64,000 bases of DNA from Archangium violaceum Cb vi76 (GCF_000733295.1 NZ_JPMI01000201.1:1-64000); one strand, 5' to 3'; positions 34,485 through 43,866 are shown, counted from the first letter of the stretch. A program made the numbers and translations. Notes: a model not told the origin generated them from the sequence alone.

Positions 34485-35207
34485 ATGAGCCAGAACGCGA
34501 CGAACCGAGCCCACGGCGAGGTACGCCTCAAGGTGGCCTACAAGAAACCCGAGGCGCTGCTGAGCGAGTACACGCGCAGCATCGGACGGGGAGGCGTGAC
34601 CCTGCAGACACAGAAGAGCCTGCCAGTGGGAACGCGCTTCGTCTTCGAGATGCACAACCCCGGGGTGGCCGCGCCGGTGGAAGTGGTGGGCGAGGTGGTG
34701 CGGGTGACGGCGCAGCCCAACGGGCGCCACATGATCACCGTGAAGTACGACCCGGGGCAGGATCGAGGCGGACTGGACGCGGTGCTGCAGCGCATCTTCG
34801 ATCTCCAGGAGTTCGAGAAGCTGCGGCGTTACCCGCGCGTCCCGCTGCACCTGCCGGCGATGGAGGAGGAGACGCCCTTCGCGCCGCCCTTCTTCGTGAG
34901 GGATCTGTCGCGGGGAGGGGTGGGCCTGGAGGTGGAGGCGCCCGCGCTGCCGGCCTCGGTGAAGGTGGGCATGCCCTTCCTGCTGGAGATGGACCTGGCG
35001 CTGGGCACGATGATGCTGCACGGCGAGGTGGCGTGGACGTCGGCGGGAGGGCCCGAGGTGCTGCCCACCTTCGGCGTCACCTTCGGCACCCTGCTCCCGG
35101 ACTCGGCGGAGCGGCTGGAGAAGCTGCTGTCGCTCGAGTCCATGCCGCCCGCGCCCTGGCGCGCCCGCGTCTGCTTCGGCATGGACGCGGTGATGCGCAT
35201 GCCGTGA
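34485..35207 (+). CDS. tandem PilZ-domain protein, probable c-di-GMP receptor
   Basis: The 240-aa protein carries two PilZ-like units. The first (residues about 10-100) has SIGRGGVTLQTQ but no clear upstream RxxxR. The second (about 115-230) has both c-di-GMP motifs: R-x-x-x-R in RRYPRVPLHL and D-x-S-R-G-G in RDLSRGGVGLEVE. Binding is therefore expected in the second unit. PilZ proteins of this kind are abundant in myxobacteria and act in motility or development. It has no signal or membrane span and is separated from the upstream gene by a terminator. It converges on the acyl-CoA dehydrogenase gene. Confidence 0.87.
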   Translation: MSQNATNRAHGEVRLKVAYKKPEALLSEYTRSIGRGGVTLQTQKSLPVGTRFVFEMHNPGVAAPVEVVGEVVRVTAQPNGRHMITVKYDPGQDRGGLDAVLQRIFDLQEFEKLRRYPRVPLHLPAMEEETPFAPPFFVRDLSRGGVGLEVEAPALPASVKVGMPFLLEMDLALGTMMLHGEVAWTSAGGPEVLPTFGVTFGTLLPDSAERLEKLLSLESMPPAPWRARVCFGMDAVMRMP

Positions 35208-35228
35208 GCGGGAACGCTCCTCCGGGCC

Positions 35229-37034
35229 CTACACCGCGGACAACGGATAGCCGCTGGCCTTCTCCACGGCCTGGAGGATCGTCTCGCGCAGTTCCACCGG
35301 ATCGTACGGCGTGAAGAGCTCCAGCCGCGCCACCTTCGCCAGGTGCTCCTCGAGCGCGTCACCCTTCACGGTGGCGCACAGCGCGCGCCGGGCCCGGGCG
35401 TAGGACTGGACGTTGGCCTCGGTGGCGAACTGCCGCGCCATCGCCACCCGCACCGCGTCCAGCTTCCCCTCCCCCGCCGCCTGACGCGTGCGCGTCACCA
35501 CCGAGTCCAGCGCGTACGCGTCCATCACGATGTCCGCCACCGTGGCCAGCACCTCCTGGCGCTGCTCGATCTCCGCCCCGAACGTCTCCGCCGCCACCTT
35601 CAGCGTGTAGATCGCCAGGCGCTTGAGGTTCTCCGCCGCCTGCTCCTCCGCGGCCAGCTCGTCCTGCACCCGCGCCTTCGGCAGCCGCTCCGCCGTCAGG
35701 TCCTCGTCCACCGCCTGCGCCACCTCGAAGAGCGGCAGCGTGCCCTTCATCGTGCGCTTGAGCAGCATCCCCGCGATGAGCATCCGGTTGATCTCATTGG
35801 TGCCCTCGAAGATGCGGTTGATGCGTGCATCCCGGTAGGCGCGCTCCACCGGGTACTCCTCGATGTAGCCCGCGCCACCGTGGATCTGCACCGCGTCGTC
35901 CACCACGTACCCGAGCGCCTCCGAGCCGTACACCTTCATGATGGAGGACTCGATGGCGTACTCCTCGATGGCGGCGATGAGGCGCGCGGAATAGTCGGCG
36001 GCCGTCTTGTCCGCCCCCGCCATCACCGCGTCCACCAGGCCCGACGTGCGGTACGTCATGCTCTCCACCGCGTGGATGAGCGTGGTCATCCGCGCCAGCT
36101 TCTCCCGGGTGAGCGGGAAGCTCGCGATGGCCGTCTGGAACTGCTTGCGCTCCTGCGCGAAGAGCAGCGCGTTGCGCAGTTGCAGCTTCATGCCGCCGAG
36201 CACGCCCGCGCCCAGCTTGAGCCGCCCGTAGTTGAGGATGTTGAAGGCGATCTTGTGCCCCTTGCCCACCTCGCCGAGCAGGTTCTCGCGGGGAATCCGC
36301 GCGTCCTCGAAGTAGAGCGGGCACGTGGAGGAGCCGCGGATGCCCATCTTGTGCTCCTCGGGCCCCACGGTGAAGCCGGGCGAGCCCCGCTCCACGATGA
36401 AGCCGGTGAACTTGTCGCCGTCCACCTTGGCGAACACCACGAACACGTCCGCGAACGCCGCGTTGGTGATGTAGAGCTTGGAGCCGTTGAGGATCCACTC
36501 CTTGCCATCCGGGGACAGCACGGCCTTCGTCCTGGCCCCGAGCGCATCCGAGCCACTCCCCTGCTCCGTGAGGGCGTAGGCCGCCACGAGCTCGCCGGTG
36601 GCCAGCTTCGGCAGGTACTTCTGCTTCTGGGCCTCGTTGCCGAACCAGACGATCGGTAGCGTGCCGATCCCCGTGTGCGCGCCAAAGGACACGGACCAGG
36701 AGCCCTGCAGGCTCATGGCCTCGGCGATGAGCAGCGAGGTGGTCTTGTCCAGGCCCAGGCCGCCGTGGGCCTCGGGGATGTCGATCATCAACAGGCCCAG
36801 CTCGCCCGCCCGGCGCAGCAGGTCGCGCAGCAGCGCGTTGTCCTTGGCCTCGATCTTCTCGGCCTGGGGGAGGACCTGCTCGGTGGAGAACTGGAGGGCC
36901 GTCTTCAGGTAGAGACGCTGCTCCTCGGTGAACAGCTCGGGTGTGGTGATGCGCACCGAGCCCACGTCGTTGAACAGGAAGGCCCCCCCGACGGGGACCG
37001 CACCGGAACGGGCCTGCTCGAGCACTGCTGCCAT
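35229..37034 (-). CDS. long-form acyl-CoA dehydrogenase (601 aa)
   Basis: FAD enzyme of fatty acid beta-oxidation, alpha,beta-desaturating an acyl-CoA. Visible motifs are YALTEQGSGSD (flavin and substrate site), ITNAAFADVFVVFAKV, and IFEGTNEINRMLIAGML, whose Glu is the catalytic base in this branch. At 601 aa it has an extra C-terminal domain of about 150 residues after the core, as in very-long-chain acyl-CoA dehydrogenase and ACAD9, so a long-chain substrate is likely. It is monocistronic, convergent with the PilZ gene and divergent from a Cys-rich lipoprotein gene. Confidence 0.92.
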   Translation of the reverse strand: MAAVLEQARSGAVPVGGAFLFNDVGSVRITTPELFTEEQRLYLKTALQFSTEQVLPQAEKIEAKDNALLRDLLRRAGELGLLMIDIPEAHGGLGLDKTTSLLIAEAMSLQGSWSVSFGAHTGIGTLPIVWFGNEAQKQKYLPKLATGELVAAYALTEQGSGSDALGARTKAVLSPDGKEWILNGSKLYITNAAFADVFVVFAKVDGDKFTGFIVERGSPGFTVGPEEHKMGIRGSSTCPLYFEDARIPRENLLGEVGKGHKIAFNILNYGRLKLGAGVLGGMKLQLRNALLFAQERKQFQTAIASFPLTREKLARMTTLIHAVESMTYRTSGLVDAVMAGADKTAADYSARLIAAIEEYAIESSIMKVYGSEALGYVVDDAVQIHGGAGYIEEYPVERAYRDARINRIFEGTNEINRMLIAGMLLKRTMKGTLPLFEVAQAVDEDLTAERLPKARVQDELAAEEQAAENLKRLAIYTLKVAAETFGAEIEQRQEVLATVADIVMDAYALDSVVTRTRQAAGEGKLDAVRVAMARQFATEANVQSYARARRALCATVKGDALEEHLAKVARLELFTPYDPVELRETILQAVEKASGYPLSAV

Positions 37035-37179
37035 TCGGAATCCTCCAGGAGCTTGCCTCCTCGCTCGGGAGGCAGTTGTGCCACCGCGCCGGGCAAGATA
37101 TGGCGCGGTGCATCAGGGCGGTAGTAGCGACAGGCCCGCCCCTTCTCAACCGAGTTGGACTCGCGGAGGAAGTGACGCC

Positions 37180-37524
37180 ATGAAGCTGCGCTGGAACGTG
37201 CTGGGAGCCGTGCTGCTGGGACTGGGACTCGTGGGCTGTGGTGCGACGGTGGGCGACGCCTGCACCACGGACGCCGACTGTGGCGACAAGGGCTTCTGCA
37301 TCAACAACCAGGCCTTCACCCCGGGAGGCTACTGCTCGCAGTCCTGCGTGCCCGGCAAGGACGAGACCTGCCCCACGGGCAGCAGCTGTGTGAGCAAGGG
37401 CTACGCGGAGGACGTGTCCGCCTGCTTCCTCGAGTGCACCTCGGATGATGACTGCCGCACGGGCTACAAGTGCACGGGCGGTTTCCAGGGCAATCCCCTC
37501 TCCGTCTGCGTGGCCGGAAACTGA
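37180..37524 (+). CDS. small Cys-rich lipoprotein (114 aa)
   Basis: The signal WNVLGAVLLGLGLVGC gives a modified Cys at residue 20. The mature part contains about ten Cys in spaced pairs (DACTTDADCGDKGFC, SQSCVPGKDETCPTGSSC), a disulphide-rich arrangement common among myxobacterial surface lipoproteins. GGAGGA lies 9 bases before the ATG. The function is unknown. Confidence 0.82.
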   Translation: MKLRWNVLGAVLLGLGLVGCGATVGDACTTDADCGDKGFCINNQAFTPGGYCSQSCVPGKDETCPTGSSCVSKGYAEDVSACFLECTSDDDCRTGYKCTGGFQGNPLSVCVAGN

Positions 37525-37650
37525 GCCCTCCGGGGCCGTGCACCCCGCGCGGCCTCCCTCGTACGCTGTCCTGCGAGCCAGCCGCATCTCCGAGGGTGCG
37601 GCTGCTCATCCCCGGAGACGGACCGGAGATCTCTGCTAGGAAACACGGGC

Positions 37651-38376
37651 ATGAAGAAACTCGTGCCGCTCCTCGCCCTGGCCGTCACCGCCTGTAGACC
37701 CGCCACCCTCGACCGGGACTTGAAGGACATCCCGGGACTGACCCTCCATGCCCTGTACGATGGCGCGAGTGAGGAGACCGTGCTGCTCGAGTACGACAGC
37801 CCCGCGGGCTCGTCGTGCTACCGCATCCCGGCGGAGACCTCGCTCACCGTCAACGGAGAGTCCTTCACCCTGGACAAGCGGGGAGAGCTCTATGACACCC
37901 CCAGTGGGTTCTTCGGCTGCGAGTTCCCCCGGTTCAAGGGCCCCGCGCGTCCGGCCGAGGAGCCCCTGACGGATTACGTCCTCTCGGATGGCAAATCGAG
38001 CCTGCGCGCCGCCTTCAAGCAGCTCCACGCGACACGGGGCTTCCGGATCAAGGTGAATGGCGTCGAGCAGACCAACACGCTCCGTAACGGGTCCGCGGTG
38101 GACATCGAGTGGTTCCCGGTGACCGATATCATCGACGGCGCGCAGGTCGCCTTCCGGCTGGACGGTACGCCGGAAGGAGAGGAAGACACCTATACGATCC
38201 AGGGCCTGCGCGTGGACGCCAACCACATCCGCTTCGTCCTGGATGTGCGGCGGCTCGGCAACTACACGCTCCGGGTCACCGCCCAGGGTCAGGCCGGAGT
38301 GGAGTCCTGCGAGGGCTTCACCAGTTGCCAGGGGGACTTCGTCGAGGAAGTGCGAATCCCCATGGCCATCGAGTAG
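37651..38376 (+). CDS. lipoprotein, unknown function (241 aa)
   Basis: MKKLVPLLALAVTAC is a short lipoprotein signal with Cys at residue 15. The mature protein is beta-rich with four Cys and no membrane span. I do not recognise the family. It is on the same strand as the Cys-rich lipoprotein gene 127 bases upstream and converges on the next lipoprotein gene with 11 bases between the stops. Confidence 0.78.
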   Translation: MKKLVPLLALAVTACRPATLDRDLKDIPGLTLHALYDGASEETVLLEYDSPAGSSCYRIPAETSLTVNGESFTLDKRGELYDTPSGFFGCEFPRFKGPARPAEEPLTDYVLSDGKSSLRAAFKQLHATRGFRIKVNGVEQTNTLRNGSAVDIEWFPVTDIIDGAQVAFRLDGTPEGEEDTYTIQGLRVDANHIRFVLDVRRLGNYTLRVTAQGQAGVESCEGFTSCQGDFVEEVRIPMAIE

Positions 38377-38387
38377 CTGTCCGGGCC

Positions 38388-39188
38388 CTATTGCCCCGCC
38401 GGAGCCCCGGCCACGGCGGGCGCCCGGGGCGTCGGGTAGATGAAGCACAGCGTCTCGAAGTAGGGCTCGCCGGGCGCCGCGTACACGCCACCGAGCGCCC
38501 GCGCGGCCTGCGCCAGCTCCGTGCCGAACGAGGGCACGAGGCAGATGTCCTCGGAGGTGGTGAAGCGCCCCTTCAGCCTCCCGAGCCCCTTGCGCAGCGT
38601 GGCGATGTCCTGCTTCCCACCGCGCACGGGGACCGAGGGGCCGTTGGCATCGGGCCCCGGCAGCTTCCCCACGCTGGTGGTGAGCTCGAAGCCATCCTGC
38701 CGCTGGATGATGCGCAGCTTGCCGGGCGCGGCCTCGGCCAGCCACGCCTGGAAGCCCTGCTCGTCGCGCAGCACCAGCCGGTAGGCGGCCGGGGCATCCG
38801 GGTGGAGCAGCCACACCTCACTCGCGGATTCGCGCAGGACGGCGAGCAGCTCGGAGGTCTGCACGAGGAACGTGTCCGCGTCCGGCACGAGCAGCACGCC
38901 CTGCTCCTTCACCCGCTCGCGCAGCCGGGCCTGGTCCCCGGGCCTGGTGGGCACGAACCGCTCCCCACCGAGCTGCACGGCCTCTCCCGCCAGTTCCACC
39001 CGCAGCACCTTTCCGGGCACGGGCTCGCCGTACACCTCGGCCGGAGCCACCTGGAAGCGCGCGTCCTCCTCCGCGACGAGCGCCGGGAGCGGCGCCGGCT
39101 TGAGCGACGAGAGCGGCTCGGCCGGCTTCTCCTGCGTGCAACCCACGGCCAGCACCAGCGCCGCCCACGGCATCCGATTCATCCTCAT
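38388..39188 (-). CDS. lipoprotein, unknown function (266 aa)
   Basis: MNRMPWAALVLAVGC provides a lipoprotein signal, with the modified Cys at residue 17 counting from ATG 39188. AAGGAG is placed 5 bases upstream. The mature protein is soluble; its C-terminal half includes a Cys-containing FETLCFIYPTP segment. Family not recognised. It is divergent from carD across 339 bases. Confidence 0.78.
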   Translation of the reverse strand: MRMNRMPWAALVLAVGCTQEKPAEPLSSLKPAPLPALVAEEDARFQVAPAEVYGEPVPGKVLRVELAGEAVQLGGERFVPTRPGDQARLRERVKEQGVLLVPDADTFLVQTSELLAVLRESASEVWLLHPDAPAAYRLVLRDEQGFQAWLAEAAPGKLRIIQRQDGFELTTSVGKLPGPDANGPSVPVRGGKQDIATLRKGLGRLKGRFTTSEDICLVPSFGTELAQAARALGGVYAAPGEPYFETLCFIYPTPRAPAVAGAPAGQ

Positions 39189-39462
39189 GGCGTCTCCTTC
39201 TGCTGGGTGTCCTCGTCCCGCGGCGCGGAGGCCAGGGCGGGGACGAGCGCGGCGAGGCGGGCGGCGGCGTTCAGCGGGAAGTCCCTCGGGGGAAGTGTTG
39301 AGAGGCGCATGATACCCGGGGCCACCGCGCCGGAGGGGTCCTGACGCTTCGGACCTGTTGCGTCCTGTAGCGGAAAAAGACCCTCCCCCACCCTCCAGGC
39401 CCCGGGGCGCACGCCCGGCCGGACGCCCGGATCTCCTGGGACCGGACATCCGCCCCTCCTAA

Positions 39463-39495
39463 GTCGTGGCATCCGTTGAGGGTTGATGCTACGAC
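39463..39495 (+). promoter_or_regulatory. 11-bp inverted repeat upstream of carD
   Basis: GTCGTGGCATC (39463-39473) and GATGCTACGAC (39485-39495) are inverted repeats with one mismatch and an 11-base spacer, ending 32 bases before the carD ATG. It may be an operator or a leader hairpin. The rest of the 339-base gap between carD and the divergent lipoprotein gene shows no gene. Confidence 0.55.
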
Positions 39496-39527
39496 CTCTC
39501 ACTGCTCTCGCGTCTCATGAGGGGGAC

Positions 39528-40550
39528 ATGCCAGAAGGCTCCGCGTCACTCCAGCTCGCGGTTGGCGACCGGGTGGTCTACCCGAATCAAGGGGTCTGCC
39601 GCGTCTCGGCCATCGAGGTGAAGGAGGTGGCTGGGCAGAAGCTCACCTTCGTCACCATGCACCGGGAAGAGGATGGGGCGAAGGTGATGGTGCCCCAGAC
39701 CAAGGTGATCTCCATCGGCGTCCGCAAGGTGGCGGGCCCCGAGGACGTCAAACAGGTCTTCGAGTTCCTGCGCTCCGACAGCGACAAGGCGGACCTGGAC
39801 TGGAAGATGCGCGCGCGCACCAACCAGGACCGCATGGCCCAGGGTGGCCTCATCGGCATGGCCGAGGTGGTCAAGGGCCTGCAGGTGCTCAGCGAGCTGC
39901 GCCCGCTGCCCACCAAGGAGCGTGAGCTGTACGACAACGCTCGCCACCTGTTGGTGTCGGAAATCGCCGCCGCGCTCAACACCTCGGACTGCAACGCCGA
40001 GGACGCCATCGACCTGGTGCTCTTCCCGCCCGGCCGCGAGCGTCCCAAGCGCACCGCCGCCGAGTTCGCGCCCCGCCCTGGTGAGGGCGACGAGGATCTC
40101 GGCCTGGACGCCGACCTGCTCGGGCTCGACGGCGAGCTGGACCTGCCTCCGGACGAGGAGGAGGCCCCCGCCGAGGAGGAGGAGTCCTCCGAGGAAGCCG
40201 GCGAGGAGGACGAGGAGGCCGAGGAGAAGCCTCGCAAGAAGGCCGCCGCCATGCCCGCCGAGGGTGGCGCCGAGGGCGCGCCCAAGAAGCGGGGCCGTCC
40301 GCCCAAGCCCAAGCCCGAGGGCGCCGAGGCCGCCGCTCCCAAGAAGCGGGGCCGTCCGCCCAAGCCCAAGCCCGAGGGCGCCGAGGCCGCCGCTCCCAAG
40401 AAGCGCGGCCGTCCGCCCAAGCCCAAGCCCGAGGGTGCCGAGGCCGCCGCGCCCAAGAAGCGCGGCCGTCCGCCCAAGGCGAAGCCTGCCGAGACGGAGG
40501 CCGAGGACCAGGATGCCGACCTCGATGACGACATCGAGGCCGATGAGTGA
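39528..40550 (+). CDS. carD: transcriptional regulator CarD
   Basis: Global regulator of myxobacteria that controls light-induced carotenogenesis and development with CarG and ECF sigma factors. The 340-aa protein has an N-terminal CdnL/TRCF RNA-polymerase-interaction domain (VGDRVVYPNQGVCRVSAIEV near residue 10), a helical segment (ELYDNARHLLVSEIAAALN), an acidic region (about residues 195-245), and four AT hooks (KKRGRPPK) resembling eukaryotic HMGA. The ATG at 39528 has GAGGGGG just upstream. carG follows after 25 bases. The layout matches Myxococcus xanthus CarD domain for domain. Confidence 0.96.
   Translation: MPEGSASLQLAVGDRVVYPNQGVCRVSAIEVKEVAGQKLTFVTMHREEDGAKVMVPQTKVISIGVRKVAGPEDVKQVFEFLRSDSDKADLDWKMRARTNQDRMAQGGLIGMAEVVKGLQVLSELRPLPTKERELYDNARHLLVSEIAAALNTSDCNAEDAIDLVLFPPGRERPKRTAAEFAPRPGEGDEDLGLDADLLGLDGELDLPPDEEEAPAEEEESSEEAGEEDEEAEEKPRKKAAAMPAEGGAEGAPKKRGRPPKPKPEGAEAAAPKKRGRPPKPKPEGAEAAAPKKRGRPPKPKPEGAEAAAPKKRGRPPKAKPAETEAEDQDADLDDDIEADE
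40269..40490 (+). repeat. 57-bp tandem repeat encoding the four CarD AT hooks
   Basis: Four near-identical units each encode AEAAAPKKRGRPPKPKPEG or a close variant (54-57 bp per unit). The inner two units are almost identical at the DNA level, which points to recent duplication or gene conversion. Confidence 0.85.
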
Positions 40551-40575
40551 CACCCGTTTTTCGAGGTGACGCCCC

Positions 40576-41088
40576 GTGATTCGCGTCGTGACGTTGGACT
40601 CCTTCGACGAAAAGCAGATCGCGAAGCTCTGCCAGACGCTCTACACGGCGTTTGGCGTGGGCAGTGAGCACTCCGGCCAGAAGGAAGTGCCCGCGGACCT
40701 GTCCGACCCGCTGGATGCCGAGAAGCTGCTCACCGAGATGAAGGGCATCCGGGCCTATGAGGACGACAAGGTCCTCTTCATCACCTCGCGCAAGCTGAAG
40801 GAGCGCGAGCTGGCCGGCGGCAAGGCCCCCACCCCGGGCTTCGCCCAGTACAACAAGAGCCGGGCCATCATCAGCACCCACGGGTTCAAGGACCTCGAGA
40901 CGTCCTTCAAGCCCGTGGCCCGCAACGCGCTGCAGCAGATTGGCCACCTGTGGGGCCTGCACCACTGCCTGGATCCGCGCTGCTCCATGTATCCACCCTG
41001 GACGCCCTCGTTCTCCTCGGGTGAGCCCACCTTCTGCACCTTCTGCCGCGACAAGAGCGAGCAGAAGCTCCGCCTTGCGAAGTCCTAG
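40576..41088 (+). CDS. carG: CarD partner protein CarG
   Basis: Zinc-binding protein that forms an obligate complex with CarD and does not bind DNA itself. The 170-aa protein has the metzincin-like but non-catalytic zinc motif (NALQQIGHLWGLHHC) and a following Cys pair (CTFCRDKSEQ), as in M. xanthus CarG. Translation starts at GTG 40576 behind AGGTG. It follows carD in the same operon, and the next gene starts inside its 3' end. Confidence 0.95.
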   Translation: MIRVVTLDSFDEKQIAKLCQTLYTAFGVGSEHSGQKEVPADLSDPLDAEKLLTEMKGIRAYEDDKVLFITSRKLKERELAGGKAPTPGFAQYNKSRAIISTHGFKDLETSFKPVARNALQQIGHLWGLHHCLDPRCSMYPPWTPSFSSGEPTFCTFCRDKSEQKLRLAKS

Positions 41089-42037
41089 GTCCCTCTGGCG
41101 CGCCCTTCCCCTGGTGGAGCTGGGGGGGTTGCTGCTCGTCGCGCTCGTCTGTCTCGTCTTCCAGCTCCGCCAGCCCGGCCACCTCGTCTCCGAAGCGGAC
41201 TACCGCACGGTGGAGGGCTGGCTGCGCACCGAGGCCCGGCCCGGTGACGCGGTGTTGCTCTTCCCGTGGTGGACCGAGCGGGCCCGCATCTACGTGCCGC
41301 CAGAGGTGCCGGTGTACGGCTACCTCGGCTCGGACAAGAACGACCTGAGCGCGCACCCGCGCGTCTGGGTGCTGGGCCAGCCGGAGCAGCCTCGGGCCGG
41401 GGAAGCGGACTTCCGGGCCGCGTTCCTGCCCGGGCGCACCGCCGTGGGAGCCCCGCGCCGCGCGGGCAACCTGGAGCTGACGCTGTACGAGAACGGCCGC
41501 TACCGGCCCCGGCGCTTCGTGGCGTCGGAGGCGTACGCGAAGGCCCGCGTCTACCTGGAGGCCCAGGACGGCACGAGGACCGGGTGCCCCTTCGACGGGC
41601 GCGTGCACCGCTGCCCCGGGCCGCCGCACCTGTATGTGGCGCCCGAGTGGCATGAAGTCCACTTCGAGCCGCGCCACTGCCTGTGGATGCACGCGCCGGG
41701 CGGAACGCAGCGGCTGGTGGCCGAGTTCGATGGAGTGCCAGCGGACACGGAGCTGCGGCTGGAGGGCGGCCTCATCTCCGAGTACGCCTCGCACCACGAC
41801 GCGCGGCTGAGCACCGCGTACTACGGCGTGGAGGACGCGGCCACGCGCGAGCCGTTGTTGGAGATCGCCCAGACGCCGGGCCTGGAGGGCCTGCAGAAGG
41901 CGTGGCGCGCGCTGCCGCCGGGCGAGCCCCGCACGGTGAAGGTGTGGGTACGGGCGGAGAATCCGGAGCGGCGGCAGGTGTGCCTGGACGTGTTCGCGCT
42001 CGGGGACGGGGCGGTGGTTTCGAGGGAGGGCACATGA
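41075..42037 (+). CDS. membrane-anchored protein next to a glycosyltransferase (about 320 aa)
   Basis: Not recognised. One N-terminal membrane segment (ALPLVELGGLLLVALVCLVFQL) anchors a large extracytoplasmic domain. The first part has TVEGWLRTEARPGDAVLLFP, a phrase also seen near the periplasmic ends of GT39-type enzymes, and the last part looks like a beta domain with RTVKVWVRAENPERRQVCLD. The start is uncertain: TTG at 41075 overlaps the end of carG, and no ATG precedes the membrane segment without entering carG. Its stop overlaps the next gene by 4 bases, so the two are coupled and probably work together on an envelope glycan. Confidence 0.65.
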   Translation: MRSPRSLWRALPLVELGGLLLVALVCLVFQLRQPGHLVSEADYRTVEGWLRTEARPGDAVLLFPWWTERARIYVPPEVPVYGYLGSDKNDLSAHPRVWVLGQPEQPRAGEADFRAAFLPGRTAVGAPRRAGNLELTLYENGRYRPRRFVASEAYAKARVYLEAQDGTRTGCPFDGRVHRCPGPPHLYVAPEWHEVHFEPRHCLWMHAPGGTQRLVAEFDGVPADTELRLEGGLISEYASHHDARLSTAYYGVEDAATREPLLEIAQTPGLEGLQKAWRALPPGEPRTVKVWVRAENPERRQVCLDVFALGDGAVVSREGT

Positions 42038-43866
42038 CGGCGGGCCGGGCCGCGACGCGGGAGGAGCGCTGGCTGGCGCTGGGGCTGTGGGTGCTGGGCT
42101 TCGTGGCGCTGTGGGCCACCGAGTCGGCGGTGGGCTTCACGCGCGACGAGAGCGTCTACTTCTACGCGGGCGAGAGCTATGCGCGCTGGTTCCAACAGCT
42201 CTTCCGCGAGCCCGCGCGGGCGCTCACCGACGCGGCCATCGTGCGCGCCTGGGACTACAACCACGAGCACCCCGCGCTGATGAAGGAGCTGTTCGGGCTG
42301 TCGCACCTGCTCTTCCACGAGACGCTCGGGTGGCTGCGCCCGGCGGCGGCCTTCCGGCTCCCGGCCTTCGCGATGTCGGCGCTGGTGCCCGCCCTCACCT
42401 TCCTGCTGGGCAGCGCGGTGTATGGCCGCACCGCGGGACTGTTCGCCGCCCTCTCCTTCCTGCTCGTCCCGCGCCAGTACTTCAACGCGGAGCTGGCCTG
42501 CTTCGACATGCCCATCGCGGCCATGTGGCTGCTGGTGGTGTACGCCTTCTGGCGCGCGCTGGAGGACCGGAACTGGGGCGTGCTGTGCGGCGTCTTCTTC
42601 GGCCTGGCGCTGTGCACCAAGCACAACGCGCTCTTCCTGCCCTTCATCCTCGCGCCCTTCGCGCTGTGGCGCGCGTGGACCACCACCGTGGACCGGCCGG
42701 AGGCACGCGTCTGGCTCTGGCGCGTGCTGGGGCTCTTCGCGGCGGTGGCGGTGCTGTACGGGCTGCTGGTGGTGAGCCTCGGGCCCGCTGGCTTCCAACG
42801 GAAGTTCTTCCTGCTCAGCCCGCACACGCTGCTCTTCGCGGTGCTGGCGGTGGGGGCGCTGGGGATGCTGCACCTGCAGAACGAGGTGCACCCGCCCTCG
42901 GCGCTCGCCCTGCTGCCCATGGCCACCATGGCGGTGTTCGGGCCCATCATCTTCTACCTGCACTGGCCCTACCTGTGGCACGCGCCGGTGGACCGGACGG
43001 CCTGGTACCTGAACTTCCACGCCACGCACAACCACTACACCTGGTTCTACCTGGGGAAGCTGCTGCGCGAGCCCCCCTTCCCGCTCGAGTACGTGGTGGT
43101 GAAGACGGCGCTCACCGTGCCCACCAGCCTCTTCGTGCCGATGGTAACGGGGTGGTTGGCGTTCGCCGGCCGCGCGGTGTTGAGCCTCTTCGAGCGCACG
43201 AAGTCCCTGGTGCGCGAGCCCTCGCTGGCCGAGTGCCTGGTGGGCCTCAACGCGGTGGCCTCCATCCTCATCATCAGCCACCCGCAGGTGCCGCACTTCG
43301 GAGGGGTGAAGCACTGGTTTCCGTCCATGCCCTTCCTGGGGATTCTGGCGGGCGTGGCGGTGACGCGAGGCTGCGAGGCGCTCGTGGAGCGGCTGCGCGT
43401 GCGCTGGCCGAGGCTGTCCCTGGCGGCGGTGGCGGCGCCCGTGTTCACGCTGCTGATGCTGCCGGCGCTCATCGGGCTGGTGCGCGTGTTCCCGTACGGG
43501 ACGAGCTTCTACTCGGAGCTGGCGGGAGGCCTGCCGGGCGCGGCGTCGCTGGGGATGCAGCGCCAGTTCTGGTCGAGCAACGTGACGGCGGTGCTGCCGT
43601 GGATCAACGAGCACGCGCCGCGCAACGGGCGCGTCTTCCTGCACGAGGTGCACGGGCTCTCGTTCCGCGACTATCAGCGCAACGGGCTGCTGCGGAGCGA
43701 CCTGCAACCCGGGGGGCCGTTCGACTCGGACGTGGCGGCGTACCAGTACCACCAGGAGTTCCGTGAGCACGAGTTCAACGTCTGGCAGGCCTACGGGACG
43801 CGGACGCCGGCCACGGGGCTGTACCTGGACGAGACGCCGCAGATCATCGTCTACCAGCGCCGCTGA
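42034..43866 (+). CDS. GT39/ArnT-like polyprenyl-sugar glycosyltransferase, membrane protein
   Basis: The 610-aa protein has about twelve membrane segments and the GT-C layout of the PMT/ArnT superfamily. The first periplasmic loop carries the catalytic acidic pair (GFTRDESVYFYAGESYARW), followed by NHEHPALMKELFGL. Such enzymes move a sugar from a polyprenyl phosphate to lipid or protein outside the membrane. The acceptor is not evident. The ATG overlaps the previous gene (ATGA). Confidence 0.82.
   Translation: MTAGRAATREERWLALGLWVLGFVALWATESAVGFTRDESVYFYAGESYARWFQQLFREPARALTDAAIVRAWDYNHEHPALMKELFGLSHLLFHETLGWLRPAAAFRLPAFAMSALVPALTFLLGSAVYGRTAGLFAALSFLLVPRQYFNAELACFDMPIAAMWLLVVYAFWRALEDRNWGVLCGVFFGLALCTKHNALFLPFILAPFALWRAWTTTVDRPEARVWLWRVLGLFAAVAVLYGLLVVSLGPAGFQRKFFLLSPHTLLFAVLAVGALGMLHLQNEVHPPSALALLPMATMAVFGPIIFYLHWPYLWHAPVDRTAWYLNFHATHNHYTWFYLGKLLREPPFPLEYVVVKTALTVPTSLFVPMVTGWLAFAGRAVLSLFERTKSLVREPSLAECLVGLNAVASILIISHPQVPHFGGVKHWFPSMPFLGILAGVAVTRGCEALVERLRVRWPRLSLAAVAAPVFTLLMLPALIGLVRVFPYGTSFYSELAGGLPGAASLGMQRQFWSSNVTAVLPWINEHAPRNGRVFLHEVHGLSFRDYQRNGLLRSDLQPGGPFDSDVAAYQYHQEFREHEFNVWQAYGTRTPATGLYLDETPQIIVYQRR

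Noticed and set aside
37584-37610. Terminator between two lipoprotein genes (AGCCGCA...TGCGGCT)
   Set aside because: Seven-base stem with no T run and in the middle of a probable leader; too weak to call.
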